DNA from: Leucosporidium creatinivorum
Lineage: Eukaryota > Basidiomycota > Microbotryomycetes > Leucosporidiales > Leucosporidiaceae
Assembly: GCA_001600635.1 (NCBI GenBank)
Contig: BCKL01000006.1
Coordinates: 1,014,752-1,061,840, forward strand
DNA length: 47,089 bases
Reading direction: 5' to 3'
Under the pieces are notes generated by a model. It did not search any database. It had not been told where the DNA came from and saw only the letters and a program-made list of their open reading frames with translations. Positions 10,232-24,900 of the stretch are shown piece after piece. The translations under genes and the position numbers were made by a program. Position 1 is the first letter of the stretch. Each line of letters starts with the position of its first letter.

Positions 10232-13200
10232 ATGAGCGAAGGGAATGTTCCGCTGCCATCTCGGCCCTCCTACTTCGACTTGTACCCAGAGCGCAAGCCC
10301 AAGACGAGCGGGAACGCGACTTCCCCTTCTTCAACCGTTGCAGCGCCCAATGGCAAGCAGAAGGACCCACCAGGGAGCAGCACCCGCAACATCTTCAACC
10401 GGTCATCTCGCTCGGGATCCATCAGCGCTTTTGTCAACGTTACGGGCAAGAACAAGGAGCGCGAGCGCGAGGCCGGAACCGATCCTTCGCCGACATCCAG
10501 CAGAAGGCCATCTGCTTCCTCGTCGCTCTTCGCCAAAGCGTTTGGATCATCGTCGAGCGCGGATGCCAAGATGGAAGCAGCGTTGGGACTGAGGCGAGGA
10601 TCGCCGTCGGGAGTCGCGGCGGGCGTGAGGAGAGGATCTGCCACCTCCATCGCTTCAAGCTCGTCCTCGAGCTCCCGCTCAGCATCTAGGACACGGTACC
10701 CTCCTGGAGCACCACCGCAGCGCCCATCATCGACGCGCCAGCGGACTCCCGTCGCCTCCTCCTCTTCCTCGACTTTCCCTTCTCCGCGCCATTCGCCTCA
10801 ACCATCCACCAGCAGCTCTCCCAATCTTCCTCCCACCAACACATTCCCCGGTACCTCCACCGATCCGTCGATAGTCCCAGCACCACGACGAGGCAGTCTC
10901 GCACAAAGTCGGCGCTCGCAACGAACTCCCTCGGTCTCCAACTTCTCCAACGACATCTTCCCTTCCAAACCTCGGCCATCTTCGCTCTCCTCCTCCCAGT
11001 CCTCGAGCGCAGGCCACACCTTCCCTCCGCCGCCATTCAATCGCTCCCAGTCTGCCTCCACCTTCGGCTCTTTCTCTTCCAACCACACCTCCCCTCTCGA
11101 CTTCGACTCTGCCCTCGACGCCCTCTTCGAGTCTCAAGACCGACTGGAACGACCTCCATCACTCCTCTCCAAACCCTCACGCTCCTCGTTCAACGGTCGA
11201 CCCATCAGCAATGTCTTCCCATCTCGGCCGGGATTGTCCATCGGTGCAAGGAGCGTCCGGACCTTCGAGAGCGCTTCGTCGCTCAAGTCAACGTCGGTGC
11301 GGAGATCCTCGCTGGACAGCATTGAGTCGGATGACGGCGCGGGCTTTTCGGCGCAGGAGAAGGGGAAGGGGAAGGAGGTCATCCCGTGGGGATTGGCTGG
11401 TCCTCTGCCGCCGCCAGTAGCAGAGCCAGCCGCCGAACCAGATCTGTTCGCTGGACCTGGCGAGACGAAGCTGCAGTTCGATGAGGCGTCGGGAACGTAC
11501 AGGTCGGCGGCGGCGGCAGGCAGCGGTCGAGAAGCTGGGGTGAGCGGATCGGACGGCGGCGTGGATGCTCTGGTGGCGAGTATGAATGGTCTAGCGAGAC
11601 GGAGAAAGAGTGCTGCGAGCCTGAAGGAGAAGGCGAGGAGGGAGGATCTGGAGAAGGAGCGGGCTCAAGTCGAGGAAGAGCGCAAGGTCAGGGAGCGGGA
11701 GTTTAGCGCCAGCACGGTCGCCTCGGAGGGTTCGTTCGCCAGCATGACCGCTGGCCCATCGCCAGGACAACTCTCGACCTACGGACCGGGAGCATACTCG
11801 GCACCGATGATGGATAGGGACGCCAACGCGACGCTGCGACCCGACTCGGCGACAATGGACCAGCAGATGAGGCTACCCAGCGCACCAAGCATCGACGACA
11901 TCCTTCGAGCGCACGGCGTCAGCGACGAGCCAGCACCGGTACTGCCACCGAGGCGGACGTCGTGGGGCAGGCTCTCGCCTCCCGACGCCGAGGGTGCCGA
12001 AGCGACTCGACTCGGTCCAGCAATCTCAGCAGTCCCTCTCGTACCTACCACACCTCGCCCTACTGCATCCGCCACTCCTCTCCCGCCTCCGCTTTTCTCC
12101 TCGGTCGCCCTTCCTCCCCTACGCTACACCTCGGGCGCCTCCATTCGCTCCAACAGCCCTCCTCTCCAACGAGAAGCCAAACCCCCTCCTCCACTTCCCA
12201 CCTCTCGCACGGGCTCGCTCAGTACCGAACCTTTACCTGTCGAGTTCACCCCTCCGCCCATCTCGGATCCCGTCTTCCCCTCGCAACCGACTCGGATCAA
12301 GACCATCGACGAGATAATTCGCGAGCATGGAGGCAACCCTGCTGCCACCAAGCAGGAGGCGCAGACGCCTGCGCAAGTACTTGCCGCTGCTGCCCGGTCG
12401 AGGGAGTACAGCATGCCGACGAGCAACGAGGGCGAGCCGAGGAGCAGTGTCGACTCCGTGATGGCCGAGATGGAGACGAACTTGCTGCTGCAGAGGACGC
12501 TCGACAGGGAGGCGGAAGCGGAGGAGGAGAAGCAGAGAAGTCAGAAGGGTAGTCGGGGCTCGCTGGGCAAGAGCTTCTCGCTTCGTATCCCTCGGTCAGC
12601 CTCGACCACCGCCCTTCCCCTCGGCGAGGGCAACTGGGACGACAAGGCCGACACTCGCTCCATCAAGTCGAACAAGTCCTCTCACTCCATTCACGTCGCC
12701 CCTCGCGCCGCCTCCCCGGCTGCCTTCGCTCCCGAAGCCCTCGCCGTCGAACGCGAGCTCGCCACCCTCCTCAAAAGCTCTCGCCTCACTCGCATCATCA
12801 CTCTGCGTCGACCTCCAAACCAGGGCCTCAACGTCTCTCTCGCCGACGTCGGAAGTGCCACAGGCCACCCCGTCATCGTCTTCCTCGGCCTTGGATGCGT
12901 GCGCTACCTCGTCGCGCTGTACGAGGAGATGGCAGAGGCGTTTGGGCTACGGCTCATCTGCCTCGACCGTTGGGGGCTGGGACGAACGGGGGAGGTTCCA
13001 GACGAGCGTCGAGGGTTCCTCGAATGGTCCTCCGTCGTTGAGGAAGTCGCCGAGCAACTGCAGCTCTCCAACTACTCGCTCCTCGCCCATTCCGCCGGTG
13101 CGCCCTACGCTCTCGCCACCTCTCTTCGCTCACCCGAGAAGATCCACGGCTCCGTCCACCTCCTCGCTCCCTGGGTATCGACCTCGGCCGACTCTCTCGC

Positions 13201-14302
13201 CGGCGCGTACAAGTATTTGAAGTACGTCCCTTCGGGCGTCATCAAGACGGCGCAGGCGGCAGAATGGAAGATGCAGGCATGGCGACTCGGCAAACCTCCT
13301 ACCATCACCCACGCTCCCATCGGCTACGACCACAAGGCGGGCTTGCTCTCCACCGAGCAGCCGTCGCCTGCACAGGCCAAGGCCGAGGCGAAGGCGGCGA
13401 GGGAGGAGGCCTTGGATCCGATGGACGCCATGTCCATCATGTCGGGTGATGTCGACAAGATGTCGGAGATGCGACTAGGGGGAGCGACGAAGGTGGGAGG
13501 AGCGAATGGGAGGCCGCCGCTCAAGCCGAAGGGTAGCAAGTCGTTTCTCGGCAGCCTCTTCAACGCGGGAGGGTCGTCGGCAGAGCGCTCGCCCAAGTCG
13601 TCGGATGGCTCGGACGCCAACTCGCTCAAGACGCCTTCGACTGCAGGTCGACGATCCTCCTACTACGCCTCGAGCTCACTCAACACCCCCCCGCCGAGCA
13701 AGCGTCTCTCCACCACTGGCTCTTCCCTCTTCCCTCGAGTCGCCTCTCCAACCGGATATCCCTCTGCACACCGCGCCTCCATCATCTCGACCTCGTCCGT
13801 CGGCTCCAACGCGACTCCCACTCGCCGAGATTCGCTCACCTCGCTCGCTTCTCCCATCTCTCCCACCAACGGCGCACCCTCGACCCCACCACCAGCGCCC
13901 ACTCTCTCTTCCGTCACCCTATCCGGCACCGACCTCGCCAACGGCCTCCTCCGCGCCTCCTACGCCGAATCGCTGCGTGGCGGAACGAGCGATCTGATGG
14001 TCATTCTCGAGCGGACGAGCAAGTCTTGGGGGTTTAAGTACTCGGATGTGGAGAGGAGGGTCAAAGTGTGGCATGGGGATAAAGATGAGCGGATTAGTGT
14101 GGGCAGCGTTAAGGGGTTGGAGGAGGAGATGAGGAACTGCTCGGTCAAGGTCGTCGAGGGGGCGGATCACTCGTTGATGACCAGTGAGTCGTCTCTCTCG
14201 TGAGCTAGTAATATTTGCTGATGCTGACTCTGGTGCGCAGATGGTCGAGTAATGATTGACGTCTTGGAGAGCATCGCCGCCGAGTGGAATTCGAAGGAGT
14301 GA
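10232..14302 (+). CDS. Very large alpha/beta-hydrolase fold protein with disordered N-terminus
   Basis: The CDS has one intron (14184-14240) near its 3' end and codes for about 1,337 residues. The first 850 or so residues are serine/proline-rich and look disordered. They include two copies of an IDDILRAHG / IDEIIREHG motif near residues 553 and 691. The C-terminal third is an alpha/beta-hydrolase domain. It has VIVFLGLGCVRY after the oxyanion strand, LICLDRWGLGRT, and the nucleophile elbow LLAHSAGAPYAL near residue 954, with Ala in place of the first Gly of GxSxG. A low-complexity insert of about 250 residues follows. The acid HGDKDERI and the base GADHSLM (near 1280 and 1312) come last, so a Ser-Asp-His triad is present. 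Substrate and location are unknown. The ATG at 10232 is the first that begins the open frame. I do not recognise a named homologue. Confidence 0.82.
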
Positions 14303-14733
14303 AGCGCCGAGCGATTCGAGTTTGGATGTTCTTGGGGTCATTAGTTTATGTCTTGCATATCTTAGGTGCAGTCTAATTGTCGTTCAGTATGCTATCAGCT
14401 CTGCACGAGTGCCAAGTCCAGGTCGCGCGAGCAGCTTAAAGCTCAAAGCGCGGCGGAACGCGACGAGCTGCCCTTCTTCCTCCGCCAACGCCTTCGCTTC
14501 CAGCTCGCTCGCTTCGCTACAGCAAGGGCACTTGGTTACTCGACTACAGCTGCTACCTACCGCCTTCTAGTCGCCTCCTCAGCGCCTTCTCCTGCGGGAA
14601 TCCTCAACCGCCCTCAGACCCTCTCGAGCACGTCGCCACCTCGCTCTCGACGCCTCGCCTGTCTCATACACCAAGCTCGACAGCTCGTCCCATCGACTAC
14701 AGCCTCAAAACAGCTACGAGCACCTCGCCCAGC
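14303..14733 (+). promoter_or_regulatory. Upstream region of the F-box-like gene with three sense CTACAG motifs
   Basis: A 431-bp gap between two plus-strand genes. CTACAG occurs at 14517, 14544 (within CGACTACAG) and 14697 (within TCGACTACAG), all on the plus strand. An open frame crosses the region but lacks family features and overlaps the next gene out of frame, so I treat it as chance. Likely the 3' end of the hydrolase transcript and the promoter and leader of the next gene. Confidence 0.5.
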
Positions 14734-17700
14734 ATGGTCAAGCGCCATCCAGCCAGGAGGAGAGTCACGCTCCAGGACCTTCCGCCCGAGCTACTCGCCA
14801 ACATCGTCGACATCGTCGAGCAGCTGCATACCGAAGCGACTGAGCGCATAGCTGCAGGACTCGCTGGAGTGCCCGTAGGCTTGGGAGGAGCGGAGGGCGA
14901 CGACGACCCGATGGGACCGGGCGCGCTTTGGGCGGCGTTGGGAGGACTTATGGGCGCTGTAGGTGGTGGAGCACAGGCGGGAGGAGCTGGAGTCGGTGGC
15001 TTCCCTGGAGCGCCCGCTGCTGGTGCTGCTGCAGCTCAGCAGCCTGCAGGCGCAGGCGCCAACCCCCTTCGTCCGGCTGCCAACGCCAACACCGCACCGC
15101 TTCTCAATCCCGCCGCTCCCGCCTTCACCTTCGGCGCTGCTCCTGCTACTCCCACGCCCGCGACTCAAGTCGGTCAAGCTCCCCGTCCCGCCGCCCCTCC
15201 CGCTGGTCCATTCACCTTCGGCGCACCTCCCAACGCGACCCCGGCCGCTGGACAAGGCGCCAATGCTACGACTAGTCCACTCGGCTTCAACTTCAACCTC
15301 CCTCCCTTTGCGCCGCCTCCTGGGACGACTGGAAACCTGAGCGACGATGAGATGCCGCCTCTCGAGAGTGAGTGCCGTCGGTTCGGCCGAGGAGGCGTAA
15401 ACTGACTATCTTCCTCCCCCCAGCCATCAGCGATGATGAACAGCCCCGAGCGAGCACCAGCGCCACTCCCGCGACGTCGAGTTCCGCCGCCGCTCGGCCC
15501 TCCCCAGCTTCGGCGCCTCGAGCTGCTGCTGCCAACTCGGACGACGAAATGCCGCCTTTGGAAGGTGAGCGACGTTTCGCGGCGTGCCTCGGACTTGCGT
15601 TGACCCTTGCTTCCTATAGTCATGTCCGACGATGAGCCTGCTCCTCGAGCTTCCGCCTCGACCAGCGCCGCTCGGCCTTCCACCGCTTCTGCGCCTGCTG
15701 TCGTTGCGTCGGATGACGAGATGCCGCCCTTGGAAGGTGGGCTTCTGGTGCGTCTTCCTCTTGTGAGACTTGTGCTGACTAGCCGCCTTCTCTTTCGCAG
15801 CCATTTCGGACGACGAGCCTTCTCCTCGAGTCGCGACTTCGTCGAGTGCTGCCGCTCGCAGCTCTTCCGCCCCTGCTCCCGTCGCCGTCGACTCGGACGA
15901 TGACATGCCACCTTTGGAGAGTGAGTCGAGCTTGCTACCCCCAGCAGAACACGAGTTGACCCGCCTTTTGTTCGCAGCCATCGCCGACGACGAACCTTCG
16001 CTTCCTCAAGCCTCGACTTCGGCTACCGCCGACGCTCCCGATCCTCCTTCACCTACGGTCCTGCCTGTTCCTCCACCTACGGTCTTACCCATGCCTCGCT
16101 CTTCCTCGACTGACTCGATGCCTCCTCTCGAGACGATCAACGATCCGGCTGCGTCAGACGCGGATGGTGAGGATGAGGACGACGACGATTACGAAACGGA
16201 GGAGGACGATGAAGAGGACTACGATACTTACGAGGACGAGGAAGACTACGACGATGAGGAGGACAGTGACGATGAGGCGATCTACCCCGATGGGCTGCCG
16301 CTCGATCCTCTCCTCCCCCTGCTCTACCTGACGCGCCCCTTCCTTCATGCTTCTCGCAAGAAGCTCTACCGTCGGTAAGCATTGCATGTGTGTGCCATCG
16401 TTGAGCCTCGCTGACCGATTGCCCGCCCACAGCGTTACGCTCATGAGCGTCTGGCAAGCGTCGCTCCTCCTCCGCTCCCTCAAGGCGCCTCAGCACGCTG
16501 CTCGCAACGCCATCGAAGACGCCGAGGACCCCGACGGAGAGAAAAACCATCTCGCTGCCCTCGTCCGCGCCATCAACATCGACGCTCGCGGCGACATGTC
16601 GATCGGCCGAGGCGGCGCCGAGGTCTACTTTGAGCTTCTCGCCCTCTGCAAGAACCTCGAGGAGCTTCGCATCCTCCCGTCTTTGCTCAAGAGCGCCACG
16701 TGAGTTCTTCGTCCCTTCTCAACGTCAACGGATGCGCACGAGCTGACTCGGCTCGGACCTCCCTCTTCTAGCAAGCCCTTCCTCGCCACCCTCCGCACCC
16801 TCACCAAGCTCAAGAAGGTCGACCTCGCTTCGGGCGTTGATCCGGACAAGCCCTTCGTCCTCACGACTGCGCGCATCATCAGCCTCATGAGGAACAATTG
16901 GCGCGAACTCGAGGAGCTCGTCCTCGTCGGACTCAAGGGCTCGGACTTTGGGCCCATGCGCGAGCAGTCGATCATGTGGGAGCAAGATGAGGAAGAGGAC
17001 AACATGGACATGGCTATGAAGGCGATCGGCGGCGATGCGGACTGGGTCAAGAAGCGGTCTGACTTGAAGCCGAAGGGACTCAAGACGCTCAAGCTATTGG
17101 ATCCTGGTCAGTCTTTGAGCTCTGTTCTCCGACCCCGCGCAGATCTAACAACGTCGTTCCTCTTCCATAGATGCCTACGAGGACGAGTTGAGCCTCATCC
17201 TCAAGCATGTTCGTCGCCTCTCCCCTCAGTTCCTCGTGAAGCCCGCTCATCTCTTATACTACTCAACAGTCCGCCAAGACCCTCGTCAAGCTCCAGATCA
17301 CTCGCCCTTCGCAAGAGATTTCGCGCTGGGGTCTCGCCTCGATCTTCCTCAACTATGGCGCCAGCCTCACCTCGGTCGTCCTCGATTGCCCTGCGACTTG
17401 GCAGCCCATGGCGAGGACTACGACCAAGCGCGCTTTCCCTTACAAGCGCAAGGACTATAAGGCGGGCGCGCCGACTCCCAAAGATGTGAGTTGCGGCGTC
17501 CGAAGTGAAGCCGAGGAGCGCGGAAGAGCTGACCCAATGCTCATTCAACAGCTCGAGGGCCTCTCGAGGCATACCTTCTTCCTCGACGCTCTCGCTCCTT
17601 ACCTTCCTCATATCGTCGACCTCACCTGGACCGGCCCCATCGCGTCCACCTCGGCGTTCAGCTTCTTCCCTCCCTCGCTCAAGACGTAAGTTGAGACTCC

Positions 17701-18497
17701 CGTTGTCTTCGTTCTTCGTCCTGCGAACGCTCGCTAACCTCATGCGACTCTTATAGAATCCACTGGTCTCGCTCCCCCGACATCAAGCCCCTCGCCCTCG
17801 CTCGCCTCCTCCGCAAGTCGGTCACTCGCTCCAAGATCTTCACCAACACCGACGGCTCGAAGACGACCAAGCAGATCCAGACGATCGTCAGCAAGGGCTT
17901 GGAATGCTGCACCGTCGTCGTGAGTAGTCTGTACACTTCTCGACGTCGATCAAGCGCTGACCCTTTGCCTCTCTCCCGCAGAACGACGACCTCTCGTGGA
18001 CCGACGCCGACCTCGAGGCTCTCGAAGGAGCCGCCTTTGAGCGTGGCATGTGTCTCCATCTATCGGGAGGTACGGGAGCGATGCCACCTGGCCTCGGCGG
18101 ACTCGGAGGACTCGGCGGTTTCGCTATGAACCCCATCTTCGGCGTCCCGGGCGGCCCTCCTCCCCCACCTCCTGCGCATCCTGCTGGTGGTGCAGCAGGC
18201 GTGGCGGCGGCTGCCAATGTTGCTGCTGCTGCTGCTGCCGCCAATGCTCAAGGTCAGGGCGCGCCAGGAGGAGGAATGTTCGGAGGGCTCTTCGCTGGAC
18301 TCGGCGCTGGCGCTGCTCCCGCTCAGGCGGCTGCCCCTGCTCCGGCGCCGGCCGCCAACGGAGGAGGAGGAGGTGCGCAGGGAGGCAATGGAGCGCCCAA
18401 CGGCGGCGGATGGGGCGCAGGAGTAGGGCTGGGCGGCCTCGCCATTCCCATCGCTTTGCCCTTCGGCTTCCGTCCTGCTACCCCTAGGACCGGCTAA
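14734..18497 (+). CDS. F-box-like / leucine-rich protein with exon-encoded DDEMPPLE repeats
   Basis: The spliced protein has about 1,020 residues. It starts MVKRHPARRRVTLQDLPPELLANIV; the LPPELLANIV stretch resembles an F-box, which would bind Skp1 in an SCF ubiquitin ligase. A Gly/Ala/Pro-rich linker follows, then repeated acidic modules ending MPPLE. Exons 2, 3 and 4 (15424-15564, 15620-15736, 15801-15920; 141, 117 and 120 nt) each carry one module and are all bounded by phase-1 introns. Exon 1 ends and exon 5 starts with half modules. After a very acidic stretch (16140-16290) the central part (16434-17930) has leucine-patterned helices such as NLEELRILPSLL and WRELEELVLVGLKG, like degenerate LRRs. 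The C-terminus is Gly/Ala/Pro-rich. The function is inferred from the weak F-box and LRR resemblance only. Confidence 0.75.
15361..16000 (+). repeat. Tandem coding modules, phase 1-1 exons, each ending DDEMPPLE-like
   Basis: Five related segments end in MPPLE or a near form: end of exon 1 (SDDEMPPLE), exon 2, exon 3, exon 4 (SDDDMPPLE) and within exon 5 (DSMPPLE). Each following exon begins with a short [TVA][IM][SA]DDE start. Introns interrupt at the same codon position directly after PPLE each time. This is consistent with serial exon duplication in one gene. Confidence 0.85.
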
Positions 18498-18789
18498 AAG
18501 CATGTACAGTCGTCTAGCTCTTTGCTTGCAGAGTAGATATGCCCCCTTTGATAGGTCAATACATCGCACGACGTACACAGATACAAGTCGACTGACTTGC
18601 TCGGCGAAGACTAGGAGGCGAAGGAAGACGCTCGGGAGACGCAGCAGCTCGCAAAAAGAGGATGTCGCTGTTGAACGCCAGCGCATCACCTTGCTACAGT
18701 CGTACACGAATATTCCACTCCACTCACTCGAGAAAATTGGCCCTCGCTCGTCTTGACCTCGTACCGCTTACTGCTTCTCATCTCTAATC

Positions 18790-20142
18790 ATGGAAACGGC
18801 TCTACAGTCGCTAGTGAAGGACTACCAAGACCTCAACTCGTCCAGCGTTGCCGAAATCGACTACACGCCCACAGCACTCGAGTTCTCGCGATTTGTAGGC
18901 CAGAACCGCCCTCTCGTCATTCGTGGACAAGGTCAGAGGGAGCAGACACCTGCGCTGGAAAGGTGGACAAATGCATACTTGGTGGAGAAGGTGCAGGAGA
19001 AGGTAGCGATCGCTGTTTCGCCGGAAGGGTGAGCTCGCTCTCTTTCTCCTCTCTAGGCGCCCGTGAGCTGACCGTACTTATCTATAGCAACGCCGACTCG
19101 ATCGTGAATGATGAGATCTTTGTTGAGCCAGCCAGTAAGCTCCTTGAATGGACTGACTGAAGGACTGCTCGCTGACCGCTTCGCTCCCTTCGCAGCCGTG
19201 GAGCTCTCGGTGAAGGACTTCTTGGCCAAGCTCGACCGACCAAGGCCGTCACCTCCACCTTCTTCCGCTGCTGCCGATCCTGTGTACTACCTGCAAAGCC
19301 AGAACGGCAATCTCGGCGCAGAGTACGAAGCGCTGCTTGAGGACATCGGCGCGAAAGGACCTGCCTTCGCTCGAGAGGTCTTCGGTGAGTTGATGCAGGT
19401 TCACGCTCGGCGTCCGATGCTGACCGTCCTCTTCTCCTCGCAGCACAAGATCCGGACGCCTGCAACCTCTGGATTGGCGATCAGCGCAGCGTAACTTCGC
19501 TTCATAAGGGTCAGCCCTCTGATGCTCGCCTCTCGACAAGAGCTGACCGAAGTGAGTCTTCAGATCCATACGAGAACATCTACCTCGTCATCCGCGGCTC
19601 CAAGACCTTCACCCTCTTCCCGCCCACCGAGTTCTACTGCCTGCACGGTTCGTCCTCCTCTTCTCCTTCCCAGCTCTCTTTGCTCACTCGCTCGTGAAAC
19701 AGAACGAATCTACCCCCACGCGAGCTACACTTTCACCCCTCCCTCCACCTTCTCCATCACTCCCACCACTCCTCCCCTCACCCTCCCTTGGATCCCAGTC
19801 GACCCTCTCTCCCCCGACCTCGCTCGCTACCCTCGCTTCGCGCACGCTCGACCGATGCAAGTGACCCTACAGAAGGGGGACATGCTGTACCTCCCAGCCC
19901 TGTGGTTCCATCGCGTTGCGCAAGACGTCGGCGACTCCCCAGCGTTGACCTCGGCTCAGGGAGAAGGGCCCGAGATGGACATGGAGAAGCAACGAGCGAC
20001 GATCGCGGTGAATTGGTGGTATGATATGGATATGAGCTCGCCTTTGTGGAGCTTTTGCGCGTTTTTGAGGAAGGCGACGCTGGCGTTGGATGGGAGGGTC
20101 GAGGAGGAGGATGCTGAGGAGGGTAGTGACGGGTCGTTGTAG
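18790..20142 (+). CDS. JMJD7: JmjC-domain protein, JMJD7-like lysyl hydroxylase
   Basis: JMJD7 is an Fe(II)/2-oxoglutarate oxygenase that hydroxylates a lysine in DRG-family translation GTPases; a peptidase activity has also been reported. The start [15 protein letters not shown] at 18790 begins the conserved N-terminal helix. Next comes RPLVIRGQ and, after several short introns, the diagnostic block [27 protein letters not shown], which holds the HxD iron pair and the Tyr/Glu context. The [17 protein letters not shown] segment is typical of JMJD7, and the distal iron histidine sits in LPALWFHRV. The protein ends in an acidic tail after the NWWYDMDM segment. Length (about 400 residues) is a little above animal JMJD7. 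It is convergent with RAC1. The metal-binding residues are intact, so it should be active; the substrate here is inferred. Confidence 0.92.
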
Positions 20143-20665
20143 AGCTTGATAGATCGTTAGACGCGTCGAGTGAGCTGTGTCATAGCATTTTGCACCTGCA
20201 CAGTTGCCTCGAACGATTTGATAGAGAGCTCGGCGCCATTTCGCGAGCTCCCTTGTTCTCGCTCCCCACCGCCACCAGTCCTTGTTGAGGCGTCATGAGC
20301 ACATTACAGGAGAGCGAAGGAAAGGGAGCGAACGAGACGGAGGGAATGAAGACTACTGATAGTGGTGGGAAGGGCAAAGGGGGTCATGAGGAGAAGTAGA
20401 AGGGCGAATGAGGGGAAGGACTACGGTGATGTGAGGGAGAGTCGGAGGGGAAAAGGAGGGTGCAGCAAGGTCAAAGGGGATAAACAGAGTCGAAAGGAAG
20501 AGTGCGGGTCGAAAGAAGTGAAGTGGTGAACGAGAGTCGGTCGTCAGTCCGGCGAATCCTCCGCCGAGCTTTCCTTCCTCCTTCGATTCCTTCCGCTCCA
20601 TCTATCCGTCCAACGCGCGAAACCGAGAAAGAGTGTCCGATGAGGGAGGTACGCCGCGAGTCGCT
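20143..20665. other. Convergent intergenic region (JMJD7 / RAC1 3' ends)
   Basis: 523 bp between two stop codons. The stretch 20280-20620 is strongly purine-rich on the plus strand (GGGAAGG-like runs) and therefore pyrimidine-rich on the RAC1 strand. No gene, RNA or repeat family is recognised. Probably untranslated tails of both genes. Confidence 0.5.
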
Positions 20666-21876
<1,211 letters not shown>

Positions 21877-22879
21877 TACTGTAGCGGACTAGGAGGAGGG
21901 AGAAGCTGCCACAAGAGAAGCGAGACGGGTCAGCTCGACCCCCCTTCTATCGCGTGGCTCTACCGGCTAAGCGTGAACCTACAGAGATGAAGGAGAGGTC
22001 TGTAGGGGTGTAGCTGATCAGCTCTTGTTGCTGCTACAGAGATCTGCACTGCTTACAGAGTCGAAGTGCTCAGAAGCAGCTGCGTTGGCGGGTCGAGACG
22101 AGCTGAGCTGAGAGAGACGGGAGGGGCTTGCAGCAACAGACGGGCGAGAGATCCGAGTAGCCGAAGTAGGAGAATTTGCTGTAGGCTGATAGAAGAGCTG
22201 TGTTCGAGTCGAGTCGAGAGTAGCGGGAGAAGCAGAGGAGGAGGGCCACGACTGGGCAGCGAGCGGCGAGCGCACGGCCGAGCCTCCTTAACTTCTGCAC
22301 CTCATCTGGTGTAAGATGATGCACCGAATATCGTCAAGGACTCTAGAGAACTGTTTGAACAGCTCAGAGGTCGTAGCGAGCCATTGCTGGCAATCTCGGC
22401 GATGAGCTTCCGGAGTCCCTTTGCTGCCTTCGCCGAGCGGTCAGCTTGAGATCAAGAAGCAGAAGGGGCAGCCGAGCTAGATGGGCCAAGCTCGTTCTGA
22501 GATCCACTCCATCATGCCGAGCTACCCGAGATGAAGTCTTACACGGCCCTTCCCGCCCTCCAGAGACCGCCATCCACCAAGCCTCGCCACGAGCAGCCTC
22601 TCTCCCGTCGGCGTCGGCTCGCAATACCAGCGAGACAGCAACCACGATAAGTCAAGGCGATACGAAGCGAGAGGGAGCGAAACAGTCCGTGCATTGAACG
22701 GGAGGCCTTATCCTTCCTATACAGGGACCTTCTCCAGTCTCACACTCTCCTCACTTGGGAAGGTTTCGACCTCGCTCTCAGGAAACACTTGCTCCGATAG
22801 AAGGCCCCCGCTCTTGAGCAGTATCACTCTTTTGATTCATTCCCGACTTATTCACATGCAACTTCTACCTCGACAAGAT
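21877..22879 (-). promoter_or_regulatory. Long upstream region / leader of RAC1 (and LYS1 3' end)
   Basis: About 1 kb without a supported coding gene. In the sense direction of RAC1 (minus), CTACAG occurs at 21879-21884, 22000-22005 and 22179-22184; two copies are antisense (about 21979 and 22034). A CTGAC branch-like site followed by a CAG acceptor at about 21905-21950 on the minus strand suggests a 5'-leader intron. The distal part (22600-22879) contains the 3' end of LYS1. Confidence 0.5.
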
Positions 22880-24420
<1,541 letters not shown>

Positions 24421-24900
24421 GTCGTAGTGTGGTGTTGTGGTGGTGGGAGGGAAGCAGAGCGACGAAGCTTCGAGTTCGACTTGCCCCGAGTCAACCTCGC
24501 TCAGCGTCGGCTCGTGAAGGGGGCACATTCAGGTGTAGTTGAGCTCAGCAGCTAGTGAACTGAGCTCGAAAATCACCTACGAGCGAGTCCAGCTCAAGTT
24601 TGTCAAGAGCCCCTTTCTCGGCGAGACCGGCGCTGCTTCTGGCGAAGGGTGGGAGAGTCTGGCAACACCGTGTTGGGCGAGGTCGGACGCAAGACTATGC
24701 CTTGTTGCCCTCGAGCTGAGAAGCAGGACTCGGCCGAAAGCCTTGCCGTCGAGAGACGCAGCTCGGCGAAGGCTCGGCCGGCGGATGCTCTCAACGGCGT
24801 GAGCTGTCCGACCCCGTACCATACTTCAGTACAATGTGTTTAAAGCATATCACACCTCCTCCTCCAGAGCAAATCTTCCCGATTATATCGCTGCAGCTCC
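24421..24900 (-). promoter_or_regulatory. LYS1 upstream region and 3' flank of MYND gene 1
   Basis: 480 bp between two minus-strand genes. No coding frame with family features, no tRNA and no CTACAG hexamer is visible. It should contain the LYS1 promoter and the 3' end of the MYND gene. I could not identify a specific binding site. Confidence 0.45.

Noticed and set aside
14366-14851. Long open frame upstream of and overlapping the F-box-like gene
   Set aside because: It lacks family motifs, overlaps the real gene out of frame and lies in a promoter-like stretch with CTACAG motifs; GC-rich DNA gives such frames by chance.
22070-22324. Small minus-strand frame upstream of RAC1 beginning MHHLTPDEVQKLRRLG
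   Set aside because: It is too short, has no recognised family and lies in the likely RAC1 leader; it could be an upstream frame but cannot be supported.
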